Of a stretch of 64,000 bases of DNA, positions 38,058-47,085 are shown piece by piece. Numbering within the stretch: the stretch's first letter is position 1; each line of letters opens with the position of its first letter. Below the pieces are notes generated by a model. The model made no database searches, was not told the origin of the DNA, and saw only the letters and a list, made by a program, of their open reading frames with translations. Origin of the DNA: Poriferisocius sp965200775 (GTDB taxonomy: Bacteria; Actinomycetota; Acidimicrobiia; Acidimicrobiales; Bin134); NCBI GenBank assembly GCA_965200775.1, contig OZ241383.1, positions 2,232,001-2,296,000 of the forward strand, given 5' to 3'. The translations under genes and the position numbers were made by a program.

Positions 38058-39115
38058 GCTTCCCTGGGGTCCCAGCGTTCGCGGGCCTTGTCGCCCACCC
38101 GGTTGAGGGCGAACACGGTCATGAACATCACGATGCCCGGTACGAACACCAGATGGGGATGATCCTGGTAGCTCTCCTGGCCCGCCTCGATCATGTTGCC
38201 CCACGTGGGCTCGGGGGGTTGGATGCCCACCCCGAGGAAGCTGAGCGAGGCCTCGGCCACGATCAGCACCGCTGTCACCAGGAAGGCGTACGACGCCAGC
38301 GGCAGGGCCACGTTGGGCATGAGTTCACGGAAGATGACCCGCTGGTTGTCCGAACCCATGGCTTTGGCGGCCAGCACGAACTCCCGCTGGGCGAAGGTCA
38401 GCGTGTTGGCCCTGGCCAATCGTATGTAGGTGGGAATGCCCAACAGCGAAAGCTCCAGCGCCATGGTCCACTGGTTCTGCTCGAACACCGTGGCCATCGC
38501 CACCAGCAGGATCAAGGGCGGGAAGGCCAACATGGAGTCGGCCAGGATGCCCACCCCGCTGTCGAACTTTCCCCGGAAGTAGCCGGCGGCGATACCGATG
38601 ATCCCTCCGATCACCAAGCCGATGGTCACCGCGCCCAGGCTGATGATGAGAGAGGTACGGGCCCCCCACATAACCCCGCCCAACAGGTCGAGCTCCTGCG
38701 AGTTGGTGCCCAGTGGGTGCCGGGAAAACAGATCAGGACGGAGCCGCAACCCTTCGCCAAAGGAGTTCTTCACCAGCTTCGACTCGGGCAGCGGCAACCA
38801 GGCCACGGTGATGGCCGACAGGCCGATCATTATCAGCCAGACCCCCGAAATCCACGCCGAGGTGTCGAAACCGGCACCCCAACGCTTCTGGCACAGCGCG
38901 TCCAGGCCGTAGTAGCCGCCAACGATTCCGGCCAGCACCAGCAATACCCTGATCTCGGCTGTTACGTCGTTGAGCACCATTGTGCCGATGAAGATGGCGG
39001 CAATGCCGATGGGCAGCAACGGCGCCAGCCAGAAGGGGCGAGGCTCGGCGCTGCGTGCCCGAATCTCCGGCTCGGTATCGGCCGTCGCTGCCGGGTTCGC
39101 CGCCACGTCAGACAC
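38048..39115 (-). CDS. Oligopeptide/dipeptide ABC transporter permease (DppC type), cassette 1
   Basis: 355-residue inner-membrane permease of the DppC/OppC family. The core has RHPLGTNSQELDLLGGVMWGARTSLIISLGA, FRELMPNVALPLASYAFLVTAVLIVAEASLSFLGVG and the EAA-loop region AKAMGSDNQRVIFRELMPN. About four hydrophobic helices precede the core, more than the single usual one, with the same extended N-terminus as the cassette 2 DppC. GTG start 39115 overlaps the DppB end. No ATPase gene follows: the next gene is convergent. Confidence 0.92.
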   Translation of the reverse strand: MSDVAANPAATADTEPEIRARSAEPRPFWLAPLLPIGIAAIFIGTMVLNDVTAEIRVLLVLAGIVGGYYGLDALCQKRWGAGFDTSAWISGVWLIMIGLSAITVAWLPLPESKLVKNSFGEGLRLRPDLFSRHPLGTNSQELDLLGGVMWGARTSLIISLGAVTIGLVIGGIIGIAAGYFRGKFDSGVGILADSMLAFPPLILLVAMATVFEQNQWTMALELSLLGIPTYIRLARANTLTFAQREFVLAAKAMGSDNQRVIFRELMPNVALPLASYAFLVTAVLIVAEASLSFLGVGIQPPEPTWGNMIEAGQESYQDHPHLVFVPGIVMFMTVFALNRVGDKARERWDPREAQL

Positions 39116-40235
39116 GGCCCCGCCTGATCCTGGGGTCCAGATACTGGTAGGAGATGTCGATAGCGGCGTTCAGCAGCACGTAAACCACGGCCAGCACCAA
39201 CACGCCGCCCTGCACGATGGTGTAGTCCTTGGGAAGCACCCCCTGAGCCACGATCAGCTTGCCCAAACCATCCAGCCCGAAGATGGTCTCGATGATGACA
39301 GTGCCCCCGATCAGCCGGCCCAGAGTGATCCCGGCCAGGGTGATGAGCGAGAACGAAGACGGCCGCAGGGCGTCACGGAACAGGATCCTCCAGGTGGGCA
39401 TCCCCTTGGCCCGAGACGACAGCACAAACTGCTCCTGGAGGGTGGCCATCATGTCGGCGCGCAACAGCCGGGTGAACACCGCAATTTCGGTGATGGCCAG
39501 GGTCAGAGCGGGCAGGAACAACGAGCGCACCTGTTCTCGCCAGTTGTCGTCGTAACGATGGGACGCGGTTCGGGGGAAGTCGGGCCACTGGACGAATACC
39601 CAAAGCATTATCCCGGTCACCACCAGCGCGGCTGCGGCGTAACCGGCCCAACCGGAAATATCGGACCGTTCCTCCCACCAACGGGTTATGGCCAAATGAA
39701 CCAGGCGCAACACCACCAGCCCGACCCCCACAATCCACAACCACTTGGGAACGGACTCGCGGAACACAAAGAAAAAGATGAACAGCAGGCCGGCCAGGAA
39801 CGGTGGGATCGAGATGAAGCCGAACATGGTGCCGCTCACCAGCCGGTCGGCCCTGTTGCCCGCCGCCTGGGCCGACCATACGCCCAGGAAGATCGAGATG
39901 GTTATGGACATGCCCAGCGCCATGGCCGAGAGGCGCAGCGTGGGCCCGGCCCGTGATTGCAGCAGGTCGGACACCTGCTGGTTGGGTGGCTTCAGTGCCT
40001 GGCCCAAGTCGCCGGTTACCGCACTCCCCAGCCAGTCGACATACCGTTCGGTGATGGGCTTGTCCAGCCCCAGAGACTTGCGGATCGCCTCCATGTCCTC
40101 GATGGTGGCGTCGGTACCCAACACCGCGGCGGCGGGGTCGCCGGGAATCAGGTCGACCAGAAAGAAGGTGGCCAGAGAAACGAGGAAAAGCACCGGCACG
40201 AGCCGGATCAGCTTCAAGCCGATCACCCGCAGCAC
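39108..40235 (-). CDS. Oligopeptide/dipeptide ABC transporter permease (DppB type), cassette 1
   Basis: 375-residue DppB/OppB-type permease partnering the overlapping DppC gene. FFLVDLIPGDPAAAVLG near the N-terminus, ADMMATLQEQFVLSSRAKGMPTWRILFRDALRP (EAA loop) and GTVIIETIFGLDGLGKLIVAQ are signatures. It carries an insertion of about 60 residues with an extra helix pair (VPKWLWIVGVGLVVLRLVHLAIT) that the cassette 2 homologue lacks. Start is GTG 40235 with AGGAAG upstream. Confidence 0.92.
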   Translation of the reverse strand: MLRVIGLKLIRLVPVLFLVSLATFFLVDLIPGDPAAAVLGTDATIEDMEAIRKSLGLDKPITERYVDWLGSAVTGDLGQALKPPNQQVSDLLQSRAGPTLRLSAMALGMSITISIFLGVWSAQAAGNRADRLVSGTMFGFISIPPFLAGLLFIFFFVFRESVPKWLWIVGVGLVVLRLVHLAITRWWEERSDISGWAGYAAAALVVTGIMLWVFVQWPDFPRTASHRYDDNWREQVRSLFLPALTLAITEIAVFTRLLRADMMATLQEQFVLSSRAKGMPTWRILFRDALRPSSFSLITLAGITLGRLIGGTVIIETIFGLDGLGKLIVAQGVLPKDYTIVQGGVLVLAVVYVLLNAAIDISYQYLDPRIRRGRV

Positions 40236-40282
40236 GGTGCTCTTCCTCTCCTAAGGCCTCTTTGGTCTAGAGGGCGGTTGGG

Positions 40283-42211
40283 TTAGTTCTCGAAGTAGGC
40301 GTTACCGAATAGGTACAAGGTGGCCTGGGTGCGCTGAACGCCCTTGATGTTCGGGTCGAGCGCCAAGCCTTCCTCGTTCACCGACCAGACCATGATCGGA
40401 AGGTGCTCCGACCATGCACACTGAACATCGACCAGAGCGGCACGCTTCTCATCAATGGTGTTGGCCAGATACAGAGCCTCGAGGGCGGCGTCCATGTCGG
40501 GATGGCCGAAGCCGGTGCGGTTGGATCTGCTCTCCGAGTGGAGGTTCTGGTTCAGAGCCGAGATCCAGGTGGCGCCGTCCATGTTGATCCCCCAGCCGGC
40601 GACCTCGTAGTCGGCCTGGATGATGACCCTGGGAATGAGCACGGTGGTGATGCCGCCGTATTCCGCGGTCACGTCGAAGCCGACCCGCTCCAGCATGCCC
40701 TCAAGGGCTTGGCCGATGTTCGGTGCGGGATCCTGGTCGGTGTAGACGAAGAACAGCGAGCCGTCCCAGCCGGTTTCGGCCTTGACTTCCTCAACCAGCG
40801 CCGCCGCTGCATCGGGGTCGTAGGCCGGAGAGTTGTCGGCACATTCCTGTATCTCAGGCGACCACAGCAGGGTGCCCTCGGCGGCTATGGAGTTGGTCAC
40901 AACACCCTTGCCCTCAAAGGCCCGCTCGTTGATTACCTGACGGTCGGTGGCGTGATGGATGGCCTGGCGGATGCGGAAGTCCTGACCGATCCGGTCGGCA
41001 TCTCTCACACCGTTGTTGATGAGGAACACGCCACCGCTGTTCTGTAACTGGGTGTTCAGAGTGGCGCCGGCTTCGCGGGCATCGGCAAACACTCTTGGAT
41101 CGCGCAGGAAGGCAGCGTTGAAGTCGCCGGCCTGGAACGCCTCCCAGTTGGCCGTGGAGCTACCCGGGAAGGTGAACTCGATCTCCTCGATGCACACCGG
41201 GCCGCCCCACCAGTTGTCCCGGGCCCGCATCAGGGTCCTCACAGAAGGCTCAACCTCGACCACCTCGTAGGGTCCGAAGCTGGCGGCATTGACCAGATCG
41301 GGGGTAACCGCCATACGGTTGCGAACCAGCCTCTCCGCACTGGCTTCCTCGGTGGCGTTGCCGGCTTCTTCCTCCAGAAGCTGGGCAATAACCCTCGGGT
41401 TCACGATCATCCCGGCCTCATCGGCCAGAACCAGCGGGAACGTGGCCCACGGCTGGAGCAACGTGAACACCACGGTGTTATCGTCGGGCACCGTTGTGGC
41501 CTCGAAGTCGACCAGCCGCAGAGAACCCTCGATGGTGTTGCTCACACCATTGCCCCGGCCCTCCATGAACCGCAGCATGGAGTCGACCACGTCCTGGGCG
41601 ATGAGGGTGTCACCGTTGCCGTAAGTGATGCCCGACGGAATCTTCAGCGTCCACTCGGTGAAGTCGTCGTTCGCAGTCAACGACTCGGCGACGTGGGGGT
41701 TGTACTCGCCGGCATCGGGATCGAAGGTCATCAGGATGTCCCACACGTTCACCAACTGGGTGCCACCCACCAGCGAACCACTGCTGGCTGTTGGGTCCAT
41801 GTTGGCGTTGGGCGAGAACACCGCATAGTTGACCTTGGTGCCCGGCACGGTGGCCTCACAGCCGGCCATCATGTCGCCGTCGTCGTCGCCGGACATGTCA
41901 TCGCCACCATCGGCCATGTCATCACCGTCGTCGGCCATGTCATCGTCCCCGCTGGCATCGTCGCCGTCGTCGGCCATGTCATCGTCGCCGCCGGCCATGT
42001 CATCGTCGCCGTCGGACATGTCATCGCCACCATCGGCCATGTCATCGTCGCCGCCGGAATCGTCGGAACCCCCGCCTTGATCGGGCGCCGCCGTGGCGGC
42101 GGAACCACCGGTATCGGTTGCAGCTCCGTCGTCATCGTCGTTGCCGCACGCCGCGGCCACCAGACCGAAGACCAGTAGTAGCGCCAACAATTTCCATAGC
42201 TGTGAACGCAT
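40283..42211 (-). CDS. Oligopeptide-binding lipoprotein (SBP_bac_5), cassette 1
   Basis: Extracytoplasmic peptide-binding protein. ATG 42211 was selected from three close ATGs because GGGGGAG lies seven bases upstream. Signal peptide with lipobox LVAAAC (Cys22). Residues about 25-115 are a low-complexity Asp/Gly/Met spacer (many DDMADG units) that tethers the domain to the membrane and could bind cations. The binding domain starts near TKVNYAVFSPNANMDPT and includes SLTANDDFTEWTLKIPSGITYGNGD and RIRQAIHHATDRQVIN. It precedes its permeases by 47 bp. Confidence 0.9.
   Translation of the reverse strand: MRSQLWKLLALLLVFGLVAAACGNDDDDGAATDTGGSAATAAPDQGGGSDDSGGDDDMADGGDDMSDGDDDMAGGDDDMADDGDDASGDDDMADDGDDMADGGDDMSGDDDGDMMAGCEATVPGTKVNYAVFSPNANMDPTASSGSLVGGTQLVNVWDILMTFDPDAGEYNPHVAESLTANDDFTEWTLKIPSGITYGNGDTLIAQDVVDSMLRFMEGRGNGVSNTIEGSLRLVDFEATTVPDDNTVVFTLLQPWATFPLVLADEAGMIVNPRVIAQLLEEEAGNATEEASAERLVRNRMAVTPDLVNAASFGPYEVVEVEPSVRTLMRARDNWWGGPVCIEEIEFTFPGSSTANWEAFQAGDFNAAFLRDPRVFADAREAGATLNTQLQNSGGVFLINNGVRDADRIGQDFRIRQAIHHATDRQVINERAFEGKGVVTNSIAAEGTLLWSPEIQECADNSPAYDPDAAAALVEEVKAETGWDGSLFFVYTDQDPAPNIGQALEGMLERVGFDVTAEYGGITTVLIPRVIIQADYEVAGWGINMDGATWISALNQNLHSESRSNRTGFGHPDMDAALEALYLANTIDEKRAALVDVQCAWSEHLPIMVWSVNEEGLALDPNIKGVQRTQATLYLFGNAYFEN
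41867..42067. repeat. Asp/Gly/Met-coding low-complexity repeat in cassette 1 binding protein
   Basis: Imperfect units of about 21 bp built on GTCATCGTCGCCGTCGGCCAT (read on the plus strand) are repeated roughly eight times and encode the acidic linker of the lipoprotein. All indels are multiples of three. Confidence 0.85.
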
Positions 42212-42331
42212 GAGCATTCTCCCCCTCATGTTGTAGGTCCCGACACTGTACGAAACTTGGCCCGGCTAAGCAACCGACACCGGCGACGAAACGGCGGCTC
42301 TGCTGCGTGGAGCTTTTGAGCTAACCCCGCG

Positions 42332-43405
42332 TTACAGCTTGGCTTCGCGGGGATCCCACAGGGCTCGGAGCGATTCCCCGATGCGGTTCAGCGACAAAAC
42401 GGTGACGAACATGAGCACGCCGGGCACGAACACGATGTGGGGAGCGTCCTGCAACACGCTCTGGTCTCGACCCTCGCTGATCATATTCCCCCACGTCGGG
42501 GTGCTGATGGGGTCGATCCCCACCCCCAGGAAGCTCAATGAGGCTTCGGCCACGATCACCACTGCCACGATGATGAACGAGTAGGAGGCCAACGGCAGGG
42601 CCACATTGGGCAGGATTTCCCGGAACAGGATGCGGCGATTCGACGCCCCCATGGCTTTGGCAGCGGTGACGAACTCCCGGGCGGCAAAAGTCAAGGTGTT
42701 GGCCCGGGACAGCCGCCCCATGGTGGGGATGCTGAGCAGGGAGAGCGCCAGGGTGACGATGAGCACGCTGCCGCCGAAAATGGCCACGATGGTGAACAGA
42801 AGGATCAGCGCCGGAAACGCCAGTATCGAATCGGTGAGGATGTTGAAAAAGCCCTCGGTAGCTCCCCGGAAGAACCCAGCAATCAGTCCAACCACCGACC
42901 CGACCACCAAACCGATGGCCACCGAGCCCAGCCCGACGATCAACGACACCCGGGCTCCCTGAATGGCCTGATTCATAACGCTGATCCCGACCCGGTCGGT
43001 GCCCAGGGGTTCATGGGTGCTGAACAACGGCGGCTGCTCCCGGTTGCCGAAGTCAGCCTTCAGGTTGTCGAACAAACCCCCGAGCTGTAGGAACACAAAC
43101 ACCAGCAGCACTGCCAGCCACACCACCGACAGCCAGGTGGCCGGGTCAACCTGTGAGCCGAACGTCCCCTTCAAGATCATCCCCAGCCCGGTTATGAGGG
43201 AGTAGAACCCAACCAGGGTGACGACCACCTGCAGCCAAGGGGTGCCGTCGTAGATCACGTTGAGCTGCACCAGCAGCAGCGCTACCCCCACCACGGAGCG
43301 GACGACCCCTTCCCTGGTGTTGCGAGTCCGGCGAACCCTTTCGGGATCGGCGATCAGGGCCGTCTCGGGCTCGGTAGCGGTGGCGATGGAAGAAATATCA
43401 GCCAC
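42332..43405 (-). CDS. Oligopeptide/dipeptide ABC transporter permease (DppC type), cassette 2
   Basis: 357-residue paralogue of the DppC at 38048, with the same layout: several N-terminal helices, HEPLGTDRVGISVMNQAIQGARVSLIVGLGS, AKAMGASNRRILFREILPNVALPLASYSF and the end WDPREAKL. GTG 43405 overlaps the DppB stop by 8 nt. The strong similarity in both core and termini points to duplication of the whole cassette. Confidence 0.92.
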   Translation of the reverse strand: MADISSIATATEPETALIADPERVRRTRNTREGVVRSVVGVALLLVQLNVIYDGTPWLQVVVTLVGFYSLITGLGMILKGTFGSQVDPATWLSVVWLAVLLVFVFLQLGGLFDNLKADFGNREQPPLFSTHEPLGTDRVGISVMNQAIQGARVSLIVGLGSVAIGLVVGSVVGLIAGFFRGATEGFFNILTDSILAFPALILLFTIVAIFGGSVLIVTLALSLLSIPTMGRLSRANTLTFAAREFVTAAKAMGASNRRILFREILPNVALPLASYSFIIVAVVIVAEASLSFLGVGIDPISTPTWGNMISEGRDQSVLQDAPHIVFVPGVLMFVTVLSLNRIGESLRALWDPREAKL

Positions 43406-44351
43406 GTCTGATCCTCGGGTCGAGCAGGGCGTAGGTGATCTCCACCAGCAGGTTCAACAGCACATAGGCCACCACCACCACGATGACCATTCCCTGCAAC
43501 ATGACCAGGTCGTTGCCGGTGATGGAGTCAACCATCTTGCGGCCAATCCCCGGAATGGAGAACAGAACCTCGATGATGACCGTCCCACCGATGAGCCGTC
43601 CGGTGCTCACCCCGGCCAGGGTGATGAGCGAGAACGACGACGGCCGCAAAGCGTGACGGAACAAGACGTGGGTGGGTGACATGCCCTTGGCCCGGGCGGT
43701 CAGCACGAAGTCGTTTTGCAGGGTAGCCATCATGTCGGCTCGCAACAACCTCTGGAATACCGCAATCTCGGTCAGGGCCAACGCGATCACCGGCATGATG
43801 AGGCGCTGGGTATGGTCCCACCAGTCCCACTCGGTGAGTCGGGTCCACCCGGTGGGCGGCAGCCAGTCGAGCTGATTGAACAGGATGAGCACGAGCAGGA
43901 TGCCCACCAGGAACTGGGGCACCGAGATCGCGGCGAAGGACGCCGAGTTCAAGGTTCGGTCGGCCCTGCTTCCCGCCCGATAGGCGGCATACACCCCCAG
44001 CGGTATAGCAATCAGCAAGGCCAGAACCTGGGCCACCAGGGTCAGCTCCAAGGTCACCGGCAGCCGGCTCTGGAGTTCGCTGACAACGGTTAGGCCCGGG
44101 GTTTTCACCGACTCCCCGAGGTCGCCGGTGACCACATCGCCGAGCCACTTGCCGTAGCGGACAATCACGTTGTCGTCGAGGCGGAGCTCGCGGTTCACCA
44201 ACTCCCGAGCGGCCGGCTCCTGGGCCCGCTCCTGGCCCAGCAGGCGAACGGCGGGGTCACCTCGCAACAACTCCACATACGAAGAGGTGAAGAAGCTGAC
44301 GATGATGAGCACGGGGATCAGCCTGATGATGCTGCGCCCAACGGTCTTCAA
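43398..44351 (-). CDS. Oligopeptide/dipeptide ABC transporter permease (DppB type), cassette 2
   Basis: 317-residue DppB-type permease starting at TTG 44351 with GGAGGTGG eight bases upstream. FFTSSYVELLRGDPAVRLLG, ADMMATLQNDFVLTARAKGMSPTHVLFRHALRP and GGTVIIEVLFSIPGIGRKMVDSI are conserved. It has normal OppB length, lacking the insertion seen in the cassette 1 protein. A strong hairpin separates it from its binding-protein gene upstream. Confidence 0.92.
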   Translation of the reverse strand: MKTVGRSIIRLIPVLIIVSFFTSSYVELLRGDPAVRLLGQERAQEPAARELVNRELRLDDNVIVRYGKWLGDVVTGDLGESVKTPGLTVVSELQSRLPVTLELTLVAQVLALLIAIPLGVYAAYRAGSRADRTLNSASFAAISVPQFLVGILLVLILFNQLDWLPPTGWTRLTEWDWWDHTQRLIMPVIALALTEIAVFQRLLRADMMATLQNDFVLTARAKGMSPTHVLFRHALRPSSFSLITLAGVSTGRLIGGTVIIEVLFSIPGIGRKMVDSITGNDLVMLQGMVIVVVVAYVLLNLLVEITYALLDPRIRRG

Positions 44352-44421
44352 CTGGCTGCCACCTCCCCCTGCTGTTCGGCTTGGTGCAACGAATGCGCCC
44401 TATAGATGTTGCCCCATAGAG

Positions 44422-44456
44422 CGAGGGGGTGGGTACAAAATGCACCCACCCCCTCG
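44422..44456 (-). terminator. Strong hairpin between binding protein and permeases of cassette 2
   Basis: A perfect 13-bp stem, CGAGGGGGTGGGT pairing with ACCCACCCCCTCG, with a nine-base loop. It lies 30 bp beyond the dppA-type stop in the direction of transcription. No U tract follows, so it may act as an mRNA stabiliser or partial attenuator that keeps binding-protein mRNA above permease mRNA. Confidence 0.65.
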
Positions 44457-44485
44457 TTCATAGATGGATCAAGTGTGGAGTTGCC

Positions 44486-46333
44486 CTACCCCTTGGCGGT
44501 GAAGCCGAGCAGCGCCAGACCGGTTTCCGACTGGAACACGCCGGACACGTCGTCGTTCCAGTAGTAGCCCGTCTCGGGCTTGTCCAGGATGATGACCGGG
44601 ACCTGCTCGGCGAACTTACGCTGGAACAGGCTGTAGCCGGCGTAGCGCTCCTCGAAGTTGAGGCCCTGGCGACCCTGAGTGAGCCCCTCGTCGAAATCGG
44701 GGAAGCACGACTTGGACCAGTTGCGGGAGGACACGTTCGGACCGCACTCGCCGTCCACGGTGGAGTCTCCGAAGTACACGTCGTACATGTAGTCGGGGTC
44801 GGCCACCGGGATGGCCCACGGGTTGGCCACGGCCTCCCCGGAGAACACTGCAGTCACCATTTCGCCGACCTCCACGCAGTTGGCGGAAGCGCTGATACCC
44901 ACCGCGTCCCACATGGCAATCAGGGTCTCGAACAGCAGCACGTTCTCGGGCGAGGTGGTGCAGTAGGTCTCGAATTCCATCGTTCCGCCCAGCTCGGCCT
45001 CGCACTCCTGCAAGGCCGCGGCGGCGGCATCGGGGTCGTAGCCCGGCAGCACCGCTTCGGGATCAAGCCAAGGAGACCCGTCCTTCATGACCGATCGGGG
45101 TATGGACCTCAGACCATCCCAGACGATCTCGTTGACGGTGTCGTAGTCGATGGCGTGAGCGGCCGCCACCCGGCAGGCTCGGACGTTGAACGGCTCCTTG
45201 TTGCCGTTCAGCATCACGTAACCGCCGTGGTTGTCGGTGCGGGAGGTGGTGTTGACACCGTTGTCCCGGGCGTCGTTGAAGTTGATCGGGTTGCGGTCGA
45301 ACGCGATATCAAGGTCACCTGCCTTGAAAGAGTTGTACCGCTGCACCGGGTCGATGATCGGCTTGAACACCACGCTGTCGAGGTACGGGCAGCCCTCCCG
45401 GAAGTAGTCCGGGTTGCGGACCAGAACGGCCTCGTCGTCCTGGGTCCACGACTCCAGGATGAACGGGCCGGCACCGGCGCCTTCGGGGTTCAAGTTGAGA
45501 TCGGTGTTCAGGCCGGTAGTGGAGTCCTGGGCGCTCTGGTATGTGGTGGGCGACATCATCCACGCCATACGGTTGGCGAAGATGTGCGGGAACGTGGCGT
45601 TCAAGCTGGTGGCCGTGAGCGTCAGGGTCCGGTCGTCAACCTTCTCCACCGATGCGATGAGGTCGGCCTGAGCCCGGGACTGCGATCCAATGTCGGGGTT
45701 CTGGTGGTGCTCCACGTTCCAAATGAAGGCATCGGCATCCAGCGGGGTGCCGTCTGTGAAGTTGATGCCCTCACGCAGCGTCAGCGTGAACACCTGGTTG
45801 TCGTCGGTGGTGATGCTCTCGGCGAGGCCGGGAATCACCTGCCCGGTGGTGAGGTCCAGATAGAACAGGGCGTCGTAAATGGCCGTCATCTGGGTGCCAC
45901 CCAACGACGCGCCACCCTGAATCAAAGTGGGATCCCAACCGGTGATCTCACCGAACATCCCCATGGTCAGGGTGCCACCGGTGGGCCTGCCGTCGGTGCA
46001 TTCGGTGGTGAGGATGGCACCGTTCAGGTAACCGGTGTTGCCGGTGGGAACCAGCTCGGTCTCGACCTCCACCGACTCATCAATGGTCACCGGCTCCTCC
46101 TCAGCCGGCTCCTCCTCAGCCGGGGCCTCCTCTGCAGGGGCCTCCTCGGCGGGAGCCTCCTCGGCGGGAGCCTCCTCGGCGGGAGCCTCCTCAGCGGGGC
46201 CCTCCTCTGCGGGGGCCGCAGTGGGATCACCGCTAGCGGTGACACCGTCATCATCATCATCGTTGCCACAGGCAATGGCGAACACCGCCAGCGCCAGCAA
46301 GACGGCAAGAAGCCGCGACCAGCGAGATTTCAT
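44486..46333 (-). CDS. Oligopeptide-binding lipoprotein (SBP_bac_5), cassette 2
   Basis: 615-residue peptide-binding lipoprotein. ATG 46333 has GGGGG seven bases upstream; lipobox FAIAC gives Cys22. The anchor linker is a repeat of PAEEA units (Pro/Ala/Glu-rich), unlike the Asp-rich linker of cassette 1. The mature domain carries LTMGMFGEITGWDPTLIQGG, SITTDDNQVFTLTLREGINFTDGTPLDADAFIWNVEHH and RACRVAAAHAIDYDTVNEIVW, all typical of SBP family 5. It is first in the run of six transporter genes. Confidence 0.9.
   Translation of the reverse strand: MKSRWSRLLAVLLALAVFAIACGNDDDDDGVTASGDPTAAPAEEGPAEEAPAEEAPAEEAPAEEAPAEEAPAEEEPAEEEPVTIDESVEVETELVPTGNTGYLNGAILTTECTDGRPTGGTLTMGMFGEITGWDPTLIQGGASLGGTQMTAIYDALFYLDLTTGQVIPGLAESITTDDNQVFTLTLREGINFTDGTPLDADAFIWNVEHHQNPDIGSQSRAQADLIASVEKVDDRTLTLTATSLNATFPHIFANRMAWMMSPTTYQSAQDSTTGLNTDLNLNPEGAGAGPFILESWTQDDEAVLVRNPDYFREGCPYLDSVVFKPIIDPVQRYNSFKAGDLDIAFDRNPINFNDARDNGVNTTSRTDNHGGYVMLNGNKEPFNVRACRVAAAHAIDYDTVNEIVWDGLRSIPRSVMKDGSPWLDPEAVLPGYDPDAAAAALQECEAELGGTMEFETYCTTSPENVLLFETLIAMWDAVGISASANCVEVGEMVTAVFSGEAVANPWAIPVADPDYMYDVYFGDSTVDGECGPNVSSRNWSKSCFPDFDEGLTQGRQGLNFEERYAGYSLFQRKFAEQVPVIILDKPETGYYWNDDVSGVFQSETGLALLGFTAKG
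46093..46217. repeat. 15-bp repeats encoding the PAEEA linker of cassette 2 binding protein
   Basis: About eight units based on GCCTCCTCGGCGGGA (plus strand) with small changes; the three central ones are essentially identical. They code for repeated Glu-Glu-Ala/Glu-Pro-Ala after the lipobox. Confidence 0.85.
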
Positions 46334-46436
46334 GAGCAATCCCCCTTCGGGTTTGTCGATACCGGCCAGCCTTCTACCCGGCCAGGAAACCCCGACATTA
46401 GGCATTCACATGAATAACCGCAAGATGTAGGACGGC

Positions 46437-46964
46437 CTACGACTGCAGTCGGGCTGCCGCAGGGGCCAGCTCTCGGGCCAGGCGATCAGCGATATCCCGA
46501 AAGTAGGTGAGCGGCTCGCCCATGGGATCGGGGATTTCGTCGCCGGCCCTCCCCATGAACCGGCTTGCCGCCTGGGAGTTCCGGCCCGCTGCCAAACGAG
46601 CCACCCACTCGGTGGCGTCGGCACCGTTTCGGTCACCGACCTCGTCGGCCAGCCGCGACAGCTCGGCGGGCATGAAGGTGACGGCGGCCTTGGCCTCGAG
46701 GCGAGCAGCCACCGCCCAGCCGTGGTTGCGGGTCATGGCCACCACCAAATCGGCTTCATCGAGCAGGTAGTCGGAGAGGCGACGGCTGCGGTGAGACGAC
46801 AAGTCGATACCCCGCTCAGCCATGGTCGAAATGGCGTGCTCGTGGGCGGGCTGCCCACCCCAGTCGATGGTGCCCGCCGAAGCAACCTCCACCCCGGGGG
46901 CCATGTGGCCGAAAAGCGCCTCGGCCATCGGAGACCGGCAGATGTTTCCGGTGCAGATGAACAA
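46437..46964 (-). CDS. Low-molecular-weight protein-tyrosine-phosphatase / arsenate-reductase family protein
   Basis: Cytoplasmic phosphatase-fold protein with the P-loop FICTGNICRSP (Cys-x5-Arg) at the extreme N-terminus and DPMGEP near the C-terminus as the general-acid loop. VASAGTIDWGGQPAHEHAISTMAERGIDLSSHRSRRLS is typical of LMW-PTPs. The start is a problem: TTG 46964 begins LFICTGN, clipping the first strand, and no ATG, GTG or TTG occurs in frame over more than 100 bases upstream; CTG 46982 would restore LAAINVLF. The frame stays open upstream. Phosphatase is favoured over arsenate reductase because no arsenic genes are nearby. Confidence 0.8.
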   Translation of the reverse strand: MFICTGNICRSPMAEALFGHMAPGVEVASAGTIDWGGQPAHEHAISTMAERGIDLSSHRSRRLSDYLLDEADLVVAMTRNHGWAVAARLEAKAAVTFMPAELSRLADEVGDRNGADATEWVARLAAGRNSQAASRFMGRAGDEIPDPMGEPLTYFRDIADRLARELAPAAARLQS

Positions 46965-47085
46965 AACGTTGATGGCGGCCAGCTTAGAACCCGCCCCGGC
47001 CGCAACCCGATTGGGAACCGTCGGCTTCGTGGTTGGTTCTACGCGAAGATGGGGCGCTGAGACGGCCGGCCCAAGGGGGAAGCTG

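Noticed and set aside
44429..46417. 662-codon plus-strand open frame opposite the cassette 2 binding protein
   Set aside because: Shadow frame; the minus strand encodes a lipoprotein with lipobox, ribosome site and SBP_bac_5 motifs.
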